From contig CAJFCV020000002.1 in the NCBI GenBank assembly GCA_904066235.2, forward strand, positions 11,966,001 to 12,030,000: a stretch of 64,000 bases of DNA. The letters are read 5' to 3'. The DNA is from Bursaphelenchus xylophilus. Taxonomy: Eukaryota > Nematoda > Chromadorea > Rhabditida > Aphelenchoididae. The notes beneath the pieces were generated by a model, which ran no database searches, had not been told where the DNA came from, and was given only the letters and a program-made list of their open reading frames with translations. Shown here piece after piece: positions 45,001-59,800 of this stretch. How positions within the stretch are numbered: the stretch's first letter is position 1; each line of letters opens with the position of its first letter. Position numbers and translations under genes: made by a program.

Positions 45001-47899
45001 ATCATCGTCTTTCCTAACCACATCCATATTTGTTTGTTTATAAAACAAGATTACCTTGCTGATAGCATTCGTACAGTCCAGCCGCACTGATTATGCGGTG
45101 TTCGCATATGAGCCGACCTTGAGGCGGTAGAAGCGGGACCTCCAACCTTTTTTCATCCAGCAGAGTTAATTGTCTCGCTCTGTAATTAAGACACCCAGAA
45201 ATGTGATTGTGTCGTCGCTTATTGATGGAATTCGCGTTAAGAGTAACGTTGGCGTAATTAGAGTCAGAATGGAGTTGGTGATGTTAAGGTGGTTGTTGAG
45301 GGGGGTTGTAATGTTTGTAAAGTTTGCAAGGGTACGTATGCAGGTTTGGTCTAATGGGCAGAGTATTCTTGGGTAATTGGGAAGATACTAAAAATAAGGG
45401 GGTTTTCATAGATTGGATTGACCCTATTTTATCATAACGGATTCTCAAGTCACTAAATCCAAATTGTTCTAACTATAATGCGGTAGTTACTTCCTGGTCG
45501 ATTTATTTACGGGTGGAGCAGACAATAAGGTTTTTTGCAATCGAATCTGAATCAGCGACAAGAGTAATCAAGTTGTTAAGCCTTACAGTCAAAAAAATAG
45601 AAGCTTGCTCTTGCTGTCCTGATTTTTGAATTGGGACCAAAAACTCTTTCTTATGTACTTGTCATAAAAATCAAATTTTGCCCCTTCATTTTCTACCTTA
45701 CCTATGTCTCTGGTAAACAAATCTGGCTAATAATATGTTTTGCAATTCCTTCCTTCCTCCGTTTGCCCGTTAATTGTTTGTCGATGGAATCCGAAATTGT
45801 TTAGAGGCGTTAATTGATTCAAGAAAGGGGAATGTCTCTGTTTCATTGGTTTAATCTCTTTGATTTCCAAGCGCGAAAGAATGCGGGTCATTACAATTGG
45901 AAGAGAGGGCGGAAGACTTGTAACGCTTCATGATTTCTCTCAAGTTTATGCCGTAAAAAGTAATTGCTTGAACAGGGATGTTTTTTGAGGATCGATGGGT
46001 TCTCATTGCTAGTTTGGAGGTTCTGACAGAAGTTTCCGGAAATTGACAATAGTTTGCTTGCATAATAATCTCGCTTGCTTAAATTTCACAATCTTGTCAG
46101 CTGTGGGTTCGTAGTCTTTTTTGGCGGTCTACTGATAAGAAAGACCATGGCAGAGGCAATTCAAATGATTTTATAGGCAGCTCGAGGTCAGTTCGTTATG
46201 CTCAGCTTCTGTAAATTTGTTTTTTTGCATTGAGAATTGCGACATTCGCATTTTTCGCATTCCATTTCACACTTGACTTGCATTCCTTTTTTTCTCGACG
46301 TTTCCAGTGAAATTTATATATCTAAACAATTTATTTGTTAACAAGTTTCGCTTTTCACAAGACTAAACAATTCGTTAACCAGAGCGCCGCAATTTCCGAG
46401 TGGGAATTGATTTGATTTTGGGTTTCGTTGATGGGGTTTCATCGACGCGCGTTGAGAAAAAACTCTTCTGAATTCGTTTTGGGAGGCAGAGAAAGCCGCC
46501 GAATTTGATAGACAAAGCGACGGAGTTTTGGCAGACAGTGATATACCATTGAGTTATATCGCGTTTTAGCTATGTAGAGGGCTAAAGAAAATGCAGGCAG
46601 AAAAGTAGTGTGTTCTTAAAGGGTTGGCAGAGCAACGGCAAGAGAGTGTTGAAGCGGGGATGGTGGGGTTCCATCGTATCTTTTCGATTCTTGTTGATTA
46701 TTTGTTTCATTTAATTTGACGTTTCCTTTTCCAAATGCATTCTTTACGGGTTTCGTTTATTTTTACGGTAAAGCCAACTAAAATCAAGTAATGAATTGAC
46801 GGGAATTAAACTGGAATTATAAAATGGGTTACTGTAACATCATTTTTTGGAAGTTTGGTCTCTTGGAAACTCTTCGCCACTAACATTTCGTATTTATTAG
46901 AGTTTCCGCGCGTGTTCTGACAGTGAAATCCAAAAAAATCATATTTAATTTTTCATTGTTACCATCTGTATTATCGATTTTTCAATCCCCCCACCGTCTT
47001 CGAAGACCATTTCCGTGTTCGGGGGCGATAAGACAATCGGCTAAAAGTGGATATTTTTTATACATTAAAGCGGTTCATAAAAATGTCGGAAATTTGGTGG
47101 TTAATTGCCGGCGGTCTTCCCTTCTTTTGTGGTCGATCTTTCCATTTGATCTTCTTCGATTGCAATTTTATCGCCTTTTCATGTCCATTCAAATAATGGA
47201 CAGTGGTTTCACAATCGTCATCATAATCGTTATGTGATTGATGCTTGGAAGGGGATGGGGGTTTAATGCTTGTAAAGATTGATGATTGATATAGTTGTCC
47301 TTAAAAAGAGCCGATTGTAGAGCCGAGCCGAAGAGCTGATAGTTTTCGCTATCTTTTTTCTTACTGTAACATAGTAATACCCACTTCGCCTTGCAAGCCA
47401 ATTTTTCAGCCGCTTTAATCAACAGATACCTGATAATTTACCGAATGACTAAGATCTCTTCCGACCGCCTCAAAGCATCCCCTTCTTTCATGCAAATTGC
47501 AGATTACTCTTTTTTTCATATCCAATTTGTCCGTCTAAATGAAGTCGTGACTCAGCTGCGGCAATAAATTTATCTTCTCCATGATGATTTCCCTCCACTT
47601 TGATCTCATGGACCACCGGTTAGTTCTCTCTTTACGACCTCAAACTTTATGAGTCCGACTGGCCGGGAAGGGGTGATTTGCGGAAATTGGTGCCCATGTT
47701 TTTGTCGGGATAAACATGCCCTCGGCCTGACGGTGCAAAAAAACATATGGATCTGTGATTTGGGCGGAGGTTCTTTTAATTAAGGCATCAATATTTCAAT
47801 ATCATATGCTAAACAGTGCTTAAAATTTCTTTATCGACCGTGCTGTTGTTTTTATCGAGCTCCTTAAGCCCTACATTCATTGTTAACAAAATTTTCAGC
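39090..47899. other. 8.8-kb non-coding stretch upstream of unc-52
   Basis: Either an intergenic promoter region or the large intron of a longer unc-52 isoform. It is AT-rich with homopolymer runs (G10 at about 40231). The family-B MITE is at 44417-44565. A GC-rich patch at 43860-44110 contains an 8-bp-stem hairpin (43959-43980). Acceptor-like TTTCAG (40036) and CCCACAG (about 40108) could start short terminal exons in the right phase. No substantial coding exon is seen. Confidence 0.55.
44417..44565. mobile_element. Family-B MITE, 149 bp
   Basis: Ends TCAGTCTG and CAGACTGA with TA on both sides (44415-44416, 44566-44567). The right arm ATTATTTTCCCGACAGACTG is identical to that of the copy at 27794-27927. 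Confidence 0.82.
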
Positions 47900-50800
47900 A
47901 TGCGAAGGCGGCTCATTGGGACGGCATTGAGCGCCGTCGTTGTGTTCTTGGCACTGGGTACAGTGCCAAGCAACGCCCGCCGACACAACTATTATTCGAA
48001 CGGTAGGGTTGTCAAAAAAAATTATCGACTTTTATTGTAAAAAAGTTTGCTTGAAAACAGTAATACACAGTAATAATCGGCTAATTTTGCAACTGAAATA
48101 GAACAATCTGGAACTTAAATTGTCAATATTTTTAGAAGAAAACGCTGCTGCTGGCTCGGAAGACCTGCAGATCACTGTCTACCCGCATGAACTTTCGGTT
48201 CGTGAAGGTCGCGAGGCTCGGTTCGAGTGTCGCGCTCGAACTTCAGATGGCGCCACCTTCCCGAATATCCGATGGACCAAGGTTGGAGCTCCTCTTCCAA
48301 AACACGCCCATGAATCCGGCAGCGAGCTGTTCATCCCGGCCACCAACGTCCACGATGCTGGACGCTATGCTTGCGTTGCGCAGTTAAACGGTCGCTCCGT
48401 TGAAGCGTATGCGCAACTTCACGTTCAGTCATGTAAGTGAAAGCATTAAGAAAAAATGTGCAATTTTCAGCTTGCTTGACCTGTAAGCGCTCAATTAAAA
48501 TCTTTCAGACGGACCTCAGACCTTCTCCAACGCCCTTCCCGCCGGTCCTAGCCATGGCTGTATGGCCGATGAGAGAGCTTGTGGGTCTAACGAATGCGTC
48601 AAGTCCGACTATGTTTGTGATGGAGAACGCGATTGCCGTGATGGCTCGGATGAAGAGAACTGCCCCACCAAACGCCATTGTGAGCCCAACGAGTTCCGTT
48701 GCAACAACGACCGTTGTGTGCAGAAGATGTGGCTTTGCGACGGAGACGATGATTGTGGAGATCGTTCCGATGAGCAGAATTGTAAAGAACGTAAACCCGG
48801 AGATCTCTGTCAACCAACCGAGTTCCAATGCGCTGACAAACGTCAGTGCGTCCCCAGGTCCTTCCAATGTGACGGAACCAACGATTGTCATGATGGATCG
48901 GACGAGGTTGGATGTGTTCAACCAACCGTCGTGCAGCCGCCAGACTCCAACCGCAGCGTGAGGCAAGGAGATCAGTTCAAGTTGACTTGTCGTGCCGTTG
49001 CTGTTCCCGACCCCTACATTAACTGGCGTCTGAATTGGGGTCCGGTTTGTGAGCCTCCACGTTGCGTTCAGCATTCGGAAGGCGGTGTTGGTACTCTCAC
49101 TGTTAACGATGCACAGTAAGTCGGGGGATTTTAGATGAAATAAGAATTTGTATCTTCTAAAATCACACTAGTTGGCTAATTGTTCAGTACAATGACTATT
49201 TAAAATTTTCCAGGCCAATTGATCAGGGAGCTTATACCTGTGAAGCCATCAACGTGAAAGGCCGTGTATTGGCGACTCCTGATTGTATTGTCAGAATTGT
49301 CAACATTCCAGCTCCTCCACCACCGACCGCTCCTCCACTTCTTTCTTGCAGAGTAAGTGGCACACCGCAAATACAACTTTCCAATCCGATTTTAGGCCGG
49401 TGAGTACAACTCTCCGCAACAATCGAAGGGATGCTTGAACTGTTTCTGTTTCGGAATCACCAACCAATGTCAGTCATCCAATTGGTATAGAACAAAGGTA
49501 GGCCTGTTGCATATTGTCAACACAGCTTTTATGTTGTAACAATCGTATTTTAAGTTATTTTTGAAAGTACGATTTTCAGTTACATGCGTTGAATTTTTTC
49601 GGATATTTTCAGTTTCAATATAAGTTGTTTTATGTTATTTATGTTTGCAGGAGATGGGATGTGTAAGTGTCTTGGTGCAGTCAGTCCACCAGTCTACCAG
49701 TCCGATTTATGTTATCCTTGGTTTTGTTTCATTTTCACTAACTACTTTTTCTTTTTCTACTTTCATTTACACGACCACTTCTTCTATCGCTTTACTATCT
49801 TTCCGTACGGATTGAATGTTTCAACGCTAACCCATGTTTTCCAGGAAAAGCTCTATTTTGCCGAAGGGCATTCTGATGGAGTTGTTCTTACGGATATTGA
49901 GAAGCGACCAGTCAGCGAGCGATTCGAATACACAATCCCACAACATCTCACCAACACCGAGAGCAGTCCCGAGACCAGATATTGGCAACTTCCACAGAGA
50001 TTCCTGGGTGACAAGGTGAGTGTAGCGAGTAGCAAGTATGAGGGGAAATTCAAATAAAGTCTAGAGAAAAGAAAGTTTACATTGGTTTTAAGGGAGCTGT
50101 AATCTTGTGTATAATTTGTTGGAAAAATTCGACATCTGGTGTTGATTTTACAGTTTGGCCCTTTCTCCCTAAGGCCTAAAATATTTAGGCCTTTCTGATA
50201 TTGTATACCCAAGTCAAAAGGAGCAATCCGGTGACCGGAATAGACTTCAACTTAACTTTCTCTTAACCCCCCATAGAACCTTTAACGCCGTTCTAATCAT
50301 GTACATCGCTTTCTAAGCCTTATAGTCCATCACTATTTTCAAACTGAACTCGTAATTTCAGATCTCCGCCTACGGAGGAAACCTTGCAATCCAACTCCAA
50401 TACTCCGGATCGGGCCCAGTTTCGGATGAGCCCCTCATTGTTCTCAAGGGTAATGGAATCACTTTGGTCCATCGTCCAAGGGACAACGCCATCTTCCAGC
50501 CAAATCAACCTGTTCATATTCAATTCGAGACCTATGAAAACAACTTCCAGCATTTGAATGGACAACCAGCCCAAAGATCCGATTTGATGATGGTCTTGGC
50601 CGATTTGGACACCTTCTTGATCAGAGCCAAGCACACCGATGATCAGACTTCTACCAGGTCGGTTTTTTTGATTTTACAGAAAAATAGGTATCCATAATGT
50701 AGCTGGGCACATTGGGCTTTTTTTGGCAAGATATCACTAGAATTACATGGAGAGAAAGAAATCTTTGGTCTCATTTTTCTAAATAAAAAGTTGGTTCCAA

Positions 50801-53800
50801 CAATTTCCGGACCAATATTTTGCATTCAAAATTTCTTTGACCTTAATTGCCTCCAGACATGGATTTCCCGCCATGATGTAAACTAAATCTCATCCAGTTG
50901 TCTTCTCCGACTCTCCTGACATTGGAATTTTATACTTGATATCGTAAAATATAACGGTTTTCGTGGCCCTAACGAGCTCGTTTAAGATTTTATGGCATCA
51001 AGTCTATGAGTTTGAGGAGAAATGCGGCCAGGTTTGGTGCAAAAAATCTACATATTAAGCAGAGTTTTTTGTTAAAATTGGAGAAGAATCAAAGAATAAT
51101 GTGGGCAGTTTCTGACTGCTACTTTTCCGAATATCTTATCTACCTAGAAAACATATGAAATTCCAAAAAACAAGAGAAAACAAAATTTTTCTGGAACCAT
51201 GATTTCGTAGCAGCATATGTATGGTCGTAAAACAGGTGGTTCCGAAATTAAATTCCGAATTTCTGGTTTGGAAATGAGAATGTCAAGCAGAAATTTTACT
51301 GTAGCCTTGCTTGAAATTCTGAATATCATTTATTCCCCCTCAAATTGATTACTTATTTGGGCGCTGTAACTGCTTGCAAAGGATGGAAAAAATGTTGCAT
51401 TGATTAGCCATTTTTTTAACAACTTTTAACAAGGTTATTATTAGAATTGTTACCCTTAAGAGTCCAAAACACAAATCAAAAATATGTATATTTATTGAAT
51501 TCTTTTATCGATAATGAGCAAAAATAATAATATAATAATAAAGACTAATACAAAAATATTATATTATCATAGCATACAAAAATCTATCAAATGTAAGAAA
51601 TAATTGGCGTTGAGACTATCAGTGGGTTAAGGTTACTGGTAGGTTAGTACTCAAAATCGATAAGAATGATATATGCGTTGGTAGCAATATTTAAGAAATA
51701 AGAAGTAATTAGATATCTCCTAAGATGTTTTTACAAGTCTTCAAGGATCATCTTGTCCTTGAAATACATAAAATGAATTTTTGACGCTAGCCGGGGAATC
51801 TTGCTCTGTCCGTCAGCACCGCAACAACCATTTGGACAAAATGCCGCCATATTAAGAGCTTCAACTCTCTTTCGTGCACGTTTCCATCCTTATCGACACC
51901 CACAGTGCATTGATATTGATGGGCCAGCACTTCCCCCAACTGCACAAACAGCGCGTCCGTCTGCCTGGCCGCACTTCCCCGCTGTCGGCGGCCAGTCAAA
52001 CAGTCGAATATTCGGGGCCTTCGTTTTGTCGTCCCAACCTCCGTGATTGCACCATTCTTCCTGCACAGTCGCGACGACGAAATTGGCGGCGCTGCAACGG
52101 CCGCGGAGAAGGAGCGCGTCCGAAGCAGAGTGGGGGCGGCCAGTGTGGCGGACGCGCTGGCTGCGGCGTTTGTGCATTTCCACTGTTCTCGCTTCTTGCG
52201 ATATGCGTTCAGATGGTTTTCAATCTCCTCGTCGAAGATGCCCTTTTCCATCAAGGTTTTGGCGATAAGGCGGATCAATTCTTCGAGTGCTTGGCCTTCT
52301 GATTCGAATTCGTTCATCGTGACTGGTGGTGCGGCTGGAAATAGAGAGCATTTAGAAGGGTTGCACGCATTTTGTGGTAAATACATTTTTCTGTTTCTGA
52401 TTCTGTATTCTACGTTTACTCTGACGATTCAATCCCTTGGTGAATTTCGACACTCATAAGGATGTTATTGACTAAATAAGGATGCTATTTTCCAAGATGT
52501 TTTGAATTACTGCCAATTTTAACTTCCCCACCCCCTGGATTGCCTACTTCCGAGAACAATTACCCAATTAGTCTTTACTCTAGGACAAATCAAGTTTCAT
52601 CTTCGGAATGTTCTCAGTATGCCCTCAATAATGCCCACGGCTGCTTTTGTGGCAAATTTCTTCATTCAAACGACCTTTTGGACAATCTCACGTTTTGAAT
52701 ATCTTAAGGTCCCCAATGAGGAATTAGAAGGCGGTTATAATCAACGGAATGTAACATCATTATGGGTGTATTTTCACGACTAATGAGTGCATTCTTTAGC
52801 TATATGCTTGGTTATTGCTCTTTTGGGGGCCTGGAGAAGCTGAGCGTATTTTGAAAAAGCTTTCAAAACGAGATATTTCGTTGTTTAAGTGATGTGTATA
52901 ATAGACTATTCACTAAAATTGCTCGGGTTTTGTCTTGAAGAAAACATTATCCAGCCACGGGGCTTCTCGTGCTTGAAAAACAAAAGGTTAGGCAAATTCT
53001 AGCGAGATTTTTTTCCTTGTTTGTGTATTCGGCCGAAAATTACCGCATACATTTTGAATACGAAGAAGAGTCGGAAGTAAAGACGTCACAATGACTACAA
53101 CTTCGTATGAATGCATTCGTGACGTCAACTGGAATCCCAACTGAGGCTGAGGTGTTTTAAATTAGCTGTCGTGCAGAATATGTCATTTTTATATCATTGA
53201 CCTGCAATTTAGCTAAATCTCCTTATAGCGAACTTCTAAGGGAGATATAAAAAAGACAGTGTTTTTTTTTTATTTTTTGATACATGTTGCTATTCTTCAT
53301 CAACCCCTACAATTGCCAACAAACTTCAATCTCTCTAGGGACTTCAACTTTTGCATACAGTATACGATGTCTAAATACAAAACAAAGATACGACAGTTTC
53401 TGAAAAATGATGGCGAAAAACTTACAATAAGAGTGTCCCGCGACTCCGGGATCCTTCGGTTCTCGCGCGGAAGACACCGCCTCCTTGAACCAGCGGAAGC
53501 TGACGGTCTCGAAGAAGCGCGGCGATTGCGCCGTCAGCTCCTTCAACATCATGGGTACCATTTCCATCTCGTAGGGCGTTAGGTAGTTCTCCGGTTTCTT
53601 GCCGCATCGCCGATTCCTGGAGCGGCACCGGAAACGACGTAGACAGGCGAAGAGTGGGAAACACGGCGACATTACACCTGCAAATGCTGGAATTTAAGAC
53701 TTTTTCCTCTGGCCTTGCTCCATTCTTCACGGCTCGTTTGAGGAACGGTTTTGCGAGTTAGTCACGAAATATTGCGAAAGTATGAAAAATGTGGAAAAAA

Positions 53801-56800
53801 TGGATAAACAAACAAGCGGGAGGAGCGACGTGATGCGCTTTAACGACCAGAGACGGCACTTTTCATTCAAGTTGAATTTGCATCCCGTATGTATGAAACG
53901 TTCAGACAATAGAGCTTGAACTTCCAGCTGACCAGACACAGCAGATGAAAAAACACATACATCGTGTCAAGCAGATTAAAAATAGCCGCAGACAGCTACA
54001 AATGCTGGAAAACAGCGCTATTCGCCAACGACAGTACTCGCGGTTAACATTTCTACAATTACACCAATTTCCAACAATATCTTTCAATATTTCCAATATG
54101 AATGCCCAAAGAAACCACCATAGCAAGGCGTGCACCAAGGACTTCCCGACTCTTTGCGTGTATGATGTAACCGATGTAAATCCACGCCAAGCCCCTTAAA
54201 ACGGGCCACTTTGCCTAATTTTCCCGAGAACAACGACCTCGTAGGAAGTCTGACGTTCAAATGTAAACACGTAGGTACCGCCGATAATATCGCATAATCT
54301 AATTGAAAGACGGCTTTTGGAGACAGGTGAAAGAACAAGTCATGGGGTATTTCGAGGGTGAATATATATGGCCTTAGCTATGTGCGGGGGGAGGACGCCT
54401 AGATTTCTGGGTATTTATAGAAGTGCCATGCAAAATTTTGGCGTTTAGAGGAAATGGAAAAGATAGAGGGATAAGCCTGCAAACGTTTTGATCCGTCTTA
54501 AGCTACCAGAAAGCATTAGCCTAATAGATCGCGCAAAAGAGATTAGGTGAGTTTACAATAGTCTCTGTGCAAAATTCAAACTAGTAAACCAAGTTTACTT
54601 GATTGACCAAATTGTGTCGTCCCAGGAATAGAAAATTATTAAATCAGTTTAAGGTAATTTCAAGTCTTTTCGAGTACTGAGAAACGCGAATTAATCTCTA
54701 ATTCCGAGATACCATGAAATATTTTATTCGTAGAGCAGATTTGAGCAACCCAATAATTTAATAAGGGCCGCTCACGCAACGATTTGTTCAAAATTCCGGA
54801 GGCGGATGGGGTATAATGTACAGACTAACAGAGGTAAAATGGAACGCGTTTTAAAGATAATATTGGAAACACTGCAAGAGCGATCTTAAAAATTACTAAA
54901 CTTTTAGGACAGGTTTTTGCAACGAGAAACATTATCAGCCTTTAGACAAAAAAAGCAACTCTTAAACTTCCTCTATTACACCACCCACTTGCTCTTACCT
55001 TCATCGAGTTAGTTATGGTCTCCGGTAGTCAAATAACTCCTTAAAGGTCCTCGCTTTTATCTCTGTATCCCTATTGAAAGTCAGGTTTCAAAGTAAATTA
55101 TCCTTTCATTTCTGCAAAAACCAGTGCCTTACCCTGTGGGCTTATTGCTCATGTCGTGCCTTGTGGGCCGCCGAGAATCGCGTGACTCCGCCCTTTCCCC
55201 CACTGCATTTATTGGTATTCGAAAAGCGACGAAAAAGTGTTTCTAAACCAAGAAAAAGCTGAAAAAGTCGTCGGCCGAACGGAAACAACCGTCTATTTTG
55301 GTGAAACGGAAGAGGTAATGGCAAAGGCATGTATAATATAACAATAGAACGGTGTGGCGAGATTCGGAGGCTTAGTTGAGGGGAACTGAAGGAGAAGAAA
55401 ATGCAGAACGAACATGGGAAAAACAACCAACGTTTTAATCTCTTATGGTGGTACTTAAAAGCTCTATTGTCACCTACAAATAATCATTGTAAGCCGTTTT
55501 ACGATCACAGAAGCGCAGATCATTTTAAGCCCTCGAAATACCCATTAATTTGAGACTGATATTCTAGGATGTCAAGCGCCTAATTAAAATAAAAGTAAAC
55601 CGTAATGTTACGAGACAAATTACGGAGCATGCAAGAAAAAAAATTTACATTATTATTTCCAAATTTAAGAAATAATTAAAGTACAGGTCGGGCCATTAAC
55701 GTCTCCAAAAGCTACGTAGAAAACACAGCCAAACAGCCAATACTGTACGCAGTAATCAGATAAGTTTAACATTTCTCAGACAAATAGTACTACGTGGCAG
55801 CTTGTCGTTACGTCATCACGCGAAGATTACGAAAGCACAAAGAAGTTTAAAGAACGGTGTCACACGCAAGACTTTTGTGTCCTGGAAATTTGACTCAAGC
55901 GACACGAAAATGTTTTCAAGGTGTGGAAATGCATATTTCCACGCAAGGAAAGGCCTCTTTGTGACGTCGAGTTATTTGATTACAATGAAAAACATGAGGG
56001 TAGCAATCGAGAAATAAGCATAATGATATGCATGTAACATTTAAAGTAGTCATGTAATAATATAATACGTTCTGGAACGATTCGAAGCCCATGTAGCAAA
56101 GACCGCTTGCGTCCAGAACCCTCGGGCAAACAGTCCCATTTACAACCACGACCAATCCTATTATCAGTCTAAGCAGAGTCGATTTCACAACCAGATGTAC
56201 ACGTAAGGTAGATGTGCATTGACGTCAAATCGCAGCGCCCTAATCCAACAATAGCATTAGGGTAAATGGGGTGGCGGATGTGGAGGCATTGATTTTGGAT
56301 TATTCGAGGTAAACTCGAGGTTATCTTCTCGACAGGATTTAGCCTTGAACATTTTGGATTGTCCTCTAGGTATGCTACCCATTTTCCCCTAGATATCTCG
56401 TTAATATTGGCCATTACACTTTTCGAACGCCCATAGAGTAAGTAGTTAAAAGTAATCGAAAGTCCCGGCCAGAGGTAATCATAATTAATTTGTGCGGAAG
56501 CCATCAACACGATTCTAATATTGCACATGTTTACGCGATTCCAACATGAAAAGAATAATATTAGGCGAGTTCGCAAAGTATTAATAGTGACTATAAATGG
56601 CAAAATGAATAATAAATTGAATTATATGTATGATGTTGAGAGAAGAGTATTAGTTAAGGTTTAGAGAAACCTCGTGCGGAATACAATATATGTATGTAGA
56701 CGATACGGTAGCGCGGATTGAAGAGAAGGAATAGAGATGTCTGCCATCGGCAAAGACACTACAAAACTCGACTTCAACAGAGAAAATTCAAGAGAAAAAT

Positions 56801-59800
56801 TGCCAAGCTTGCAAACTACAATTGTCAAGGATCCTTTCCTCGGCGTTTTGAAGCTCTTAGAAGCCTTTATAAGCAATTCGCTTCGAAATGCAACCCGATT
56901 ATAATGATGTAAAACAAACATTGCGACATGCGAATCGTTGAGACTGGCACGGCAGTATGGCTTAAAACCCAGAACATTCGCTCAAACACATGAATGGCTT
57001 CTTTTCGGAATCCATTTAAAAGCGAGATAAGCCAAAAGCTCTAAGGTGATGAAAAGGACACTTAGTCCTAAGCAGTTGAATCTCTAAATAAGATCCAGGT
57101 GAGTTCGGATGTTCTACGTGGACGAAAGTACTCATGACGAATGAATTAACGCTTTCCTTGAAATTCAACACGATCACACGGCAATTGTAATTTGAGGACC
57201 AGGAAAAGCGACCAATAAGAAGGATATTATGTTTATGTACATTTCCCTAAAGTCATGTATTCACGGCCGAGAATGGGTTTGGAAATAGGTATAAAACACA
57301 TTTCGCGGGCAAATTTGTCGATTATAATTGGCAAGCGGCTAGCTTGGTACAATTTTGTAATAACACGAAAAACGGGTTACGAAGCAAATTTGGTGGCTCT
57401 AAAATCTTAATTGCCAGCTTTAAGGGCCAATTGCAATATATAGGAAGGCAGCATAGTCGGTGAAATACAGATTGTTTAGTAAGGCATATCTTGCAACGAA
57501 AATAAATTGAAAAAAAAACCTTTTTTGCTACCATATTTTATATACCCTAAAAACTTTGTGATTTACGTCATACCGCATTGTGTAGCTTCACCCAGTTATA
57601 AACTGGGGTGTTTTGCACTTTAAACTGAAGGTTCATGTCCTTTAAGATATAGCAGGAGAAACATTTTTGGAAAACATTTTTCTCAAACACTCGAATTATA
57701 TTAACCCAAATTACTTAAAACATAACACAAGGGGAAAATTAATTACTTGGCTAATCTGTTTTCTAAGTATCATAAAAGCTATATTTACATATATGGAACA
57801 CAGCTAAACCGATTAATCTCACATAAAAAATAATTTACAGCAGTATATTATAATAATTAAGCGTAAATTAATCAATCTACTTTCAGCCTTGGCGATGTCA
57901 ACTGGCAAATCGCTGTCGAGCGCGATACTCAAGAAGGATACGCTCTTGAGGTGGAACAATGCGCGTGCCCACCCGGCTACACTGGATTGTCCTGTGAAGA
58001 CTGTGCCCCAGGATACGAGAGATCCGGACAAGGGCCGTACCTGGGAACTTGTGTTCCAATTAGAGAGCGGCCACGTCCTCAAGTGACTTGCGGTCCAGGT
58101 GCTGTCCAGCAGACCTCATATGATCGTTGCGAATGTAAGCCGAACGTGGTTGGTCCAAACTGCGATCGTTGCGCGCCAAACACGTTCGGATTGAGCCCGC
58201 AAAATCCGCAAGGCTGTAACAGATGTTGGTGCGCGGGTGTCACTGGAAACTGCGACGCGTCTTCGTTCCGAAGAGCCCAAGTTGAGGTGGATTATCAGCG
58301 CGGGGCCCAGGATCAGATTCCAGTCCAAACCAACGACATTGAATCGCCATTCCAACCAAGCGTTCAGCCCAGAGTTACTGGCTCCAGCATTGCGTTCGAC
58401 GGTTTCAGCGAAGCCCGCGGCCAGCCTTTGTACTGGAAATTGCCAGCCAAATTCACCGGAGACAAGGTTACGTCCTACGGAGGAAAAATTGAGTACACCT
58501 CAAGATGCTCCGGATCCGGTGAACCAACTCCAGACGCCGCTGTTATCATCCGTGGTAACAACGTTGTTCTTCACCATCAGAGCCGTCAGCCACAAACCGC
58601 CGACGTCGAACACAGAGTCTCGATCCCAATTACTGAACAGAGTTTCACACGTGCCGATGGGCAGCCAGCTTCTCGTGAAGACCTGCTGATGGCATTGGCC
58701 GATGTTGATGATGTTCTTGTCAAGTCCACTTGTGTTCAAGACACAACCAACTCCGAGCTTCACCGTGTCAGCGTTGAATACGCCGAACCTTACGGAACCG
58801 GCTCTCAAGCCATTGAGGTTGAACAATGCCAATGCCCAATTGGCTATGTTGGTCCTTCTTGTGAGGACTGCGCTCCAGGCTACGCGCGTGTCCAAGGCGG
58901 ACCGTACCTCGGCCTCTGTCAGAAATGCGAATGCAACGGGCATGCCAGTCAATGCGACAGCCAATATGGAACGTGTTTGAACTGCCAGCACAACACCGAA
59001 GGAGATCACTGCGAACGATGCGCTCCCGGATTTGTCGGAGACGCTCGCCGTGGAACCCCGCATGACTGCCAGCCGGAACAGACTCGGCCTCCATGCCAAT
59101 GCTACAACCACTCTCCTCGAGGATGTGATTCGTTTGGGAGATGTTTATTGTGCGAACATAACACCGAGGGATACCACTGTGAGACTTGTAAGAAGGGCTT
59201 CTATGGTGATGCGACCCGTGGCTCTCCCTACGACTGTACTCCATGTCCTTGCCCGTAAGTTTACATCGCAATAAAGTCAGAAAGGGGGTCTTAACTAGCT
59301 TTGACCTTAATATTTTCAGTGGAGCCTCAGATTGTTTCCTGGACAATGCCGGCCAAGTTCAGTGCCGAAACTGCCCTGCTGGTTATGCTGGTCGCCTTTG
59401 TGATGAGTAAGTAATTTCGTTGCACACGAAAGTAGTTCTCAAAAAAAGTTGAAAGCTCAAACTTTTCTTTCAGATGCGCCCCAGGCTACACCCGTTCTCA
59501 ACAAAGTGGAGGCCGTGATTGCGAACCAATTGGTCGCGTAGAGCCGGACCGTGTCCACTTCGTCGACAATCCCGCAGGTCAGCAAAGCTGGAACAGCAAT
59601 CGCCATCACTTGGCGTCGTGGCGTCAAGGCAGACGCCGCCGCTACCGAGTGCGAGGCCGCTTTTTCCGTCACTAAAAGCTTCGGATAACTAGCTACACTA
59701 CTACTATTTTTCGTTCAGTTTTTCGTTTTTAATTTTTATTTCTTCAGTTTGCTTTAATTTCAATGTGTTATTCATGGCTTACATGTCTGACGAGCTACTT

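Noticed and set aside
48505..49074. Minus-strand frame over the unc-52 LDLa exon
   Set aside because: It is a shadow of GC-rich coding sequence; the plus frame shows full LDLa modules.
58500..59346. Minus-strand frames over the laminin-type exon
   Set aside because: They are shadows. The plus frame carries the LE cysteine pattern and the laminin IV domain.
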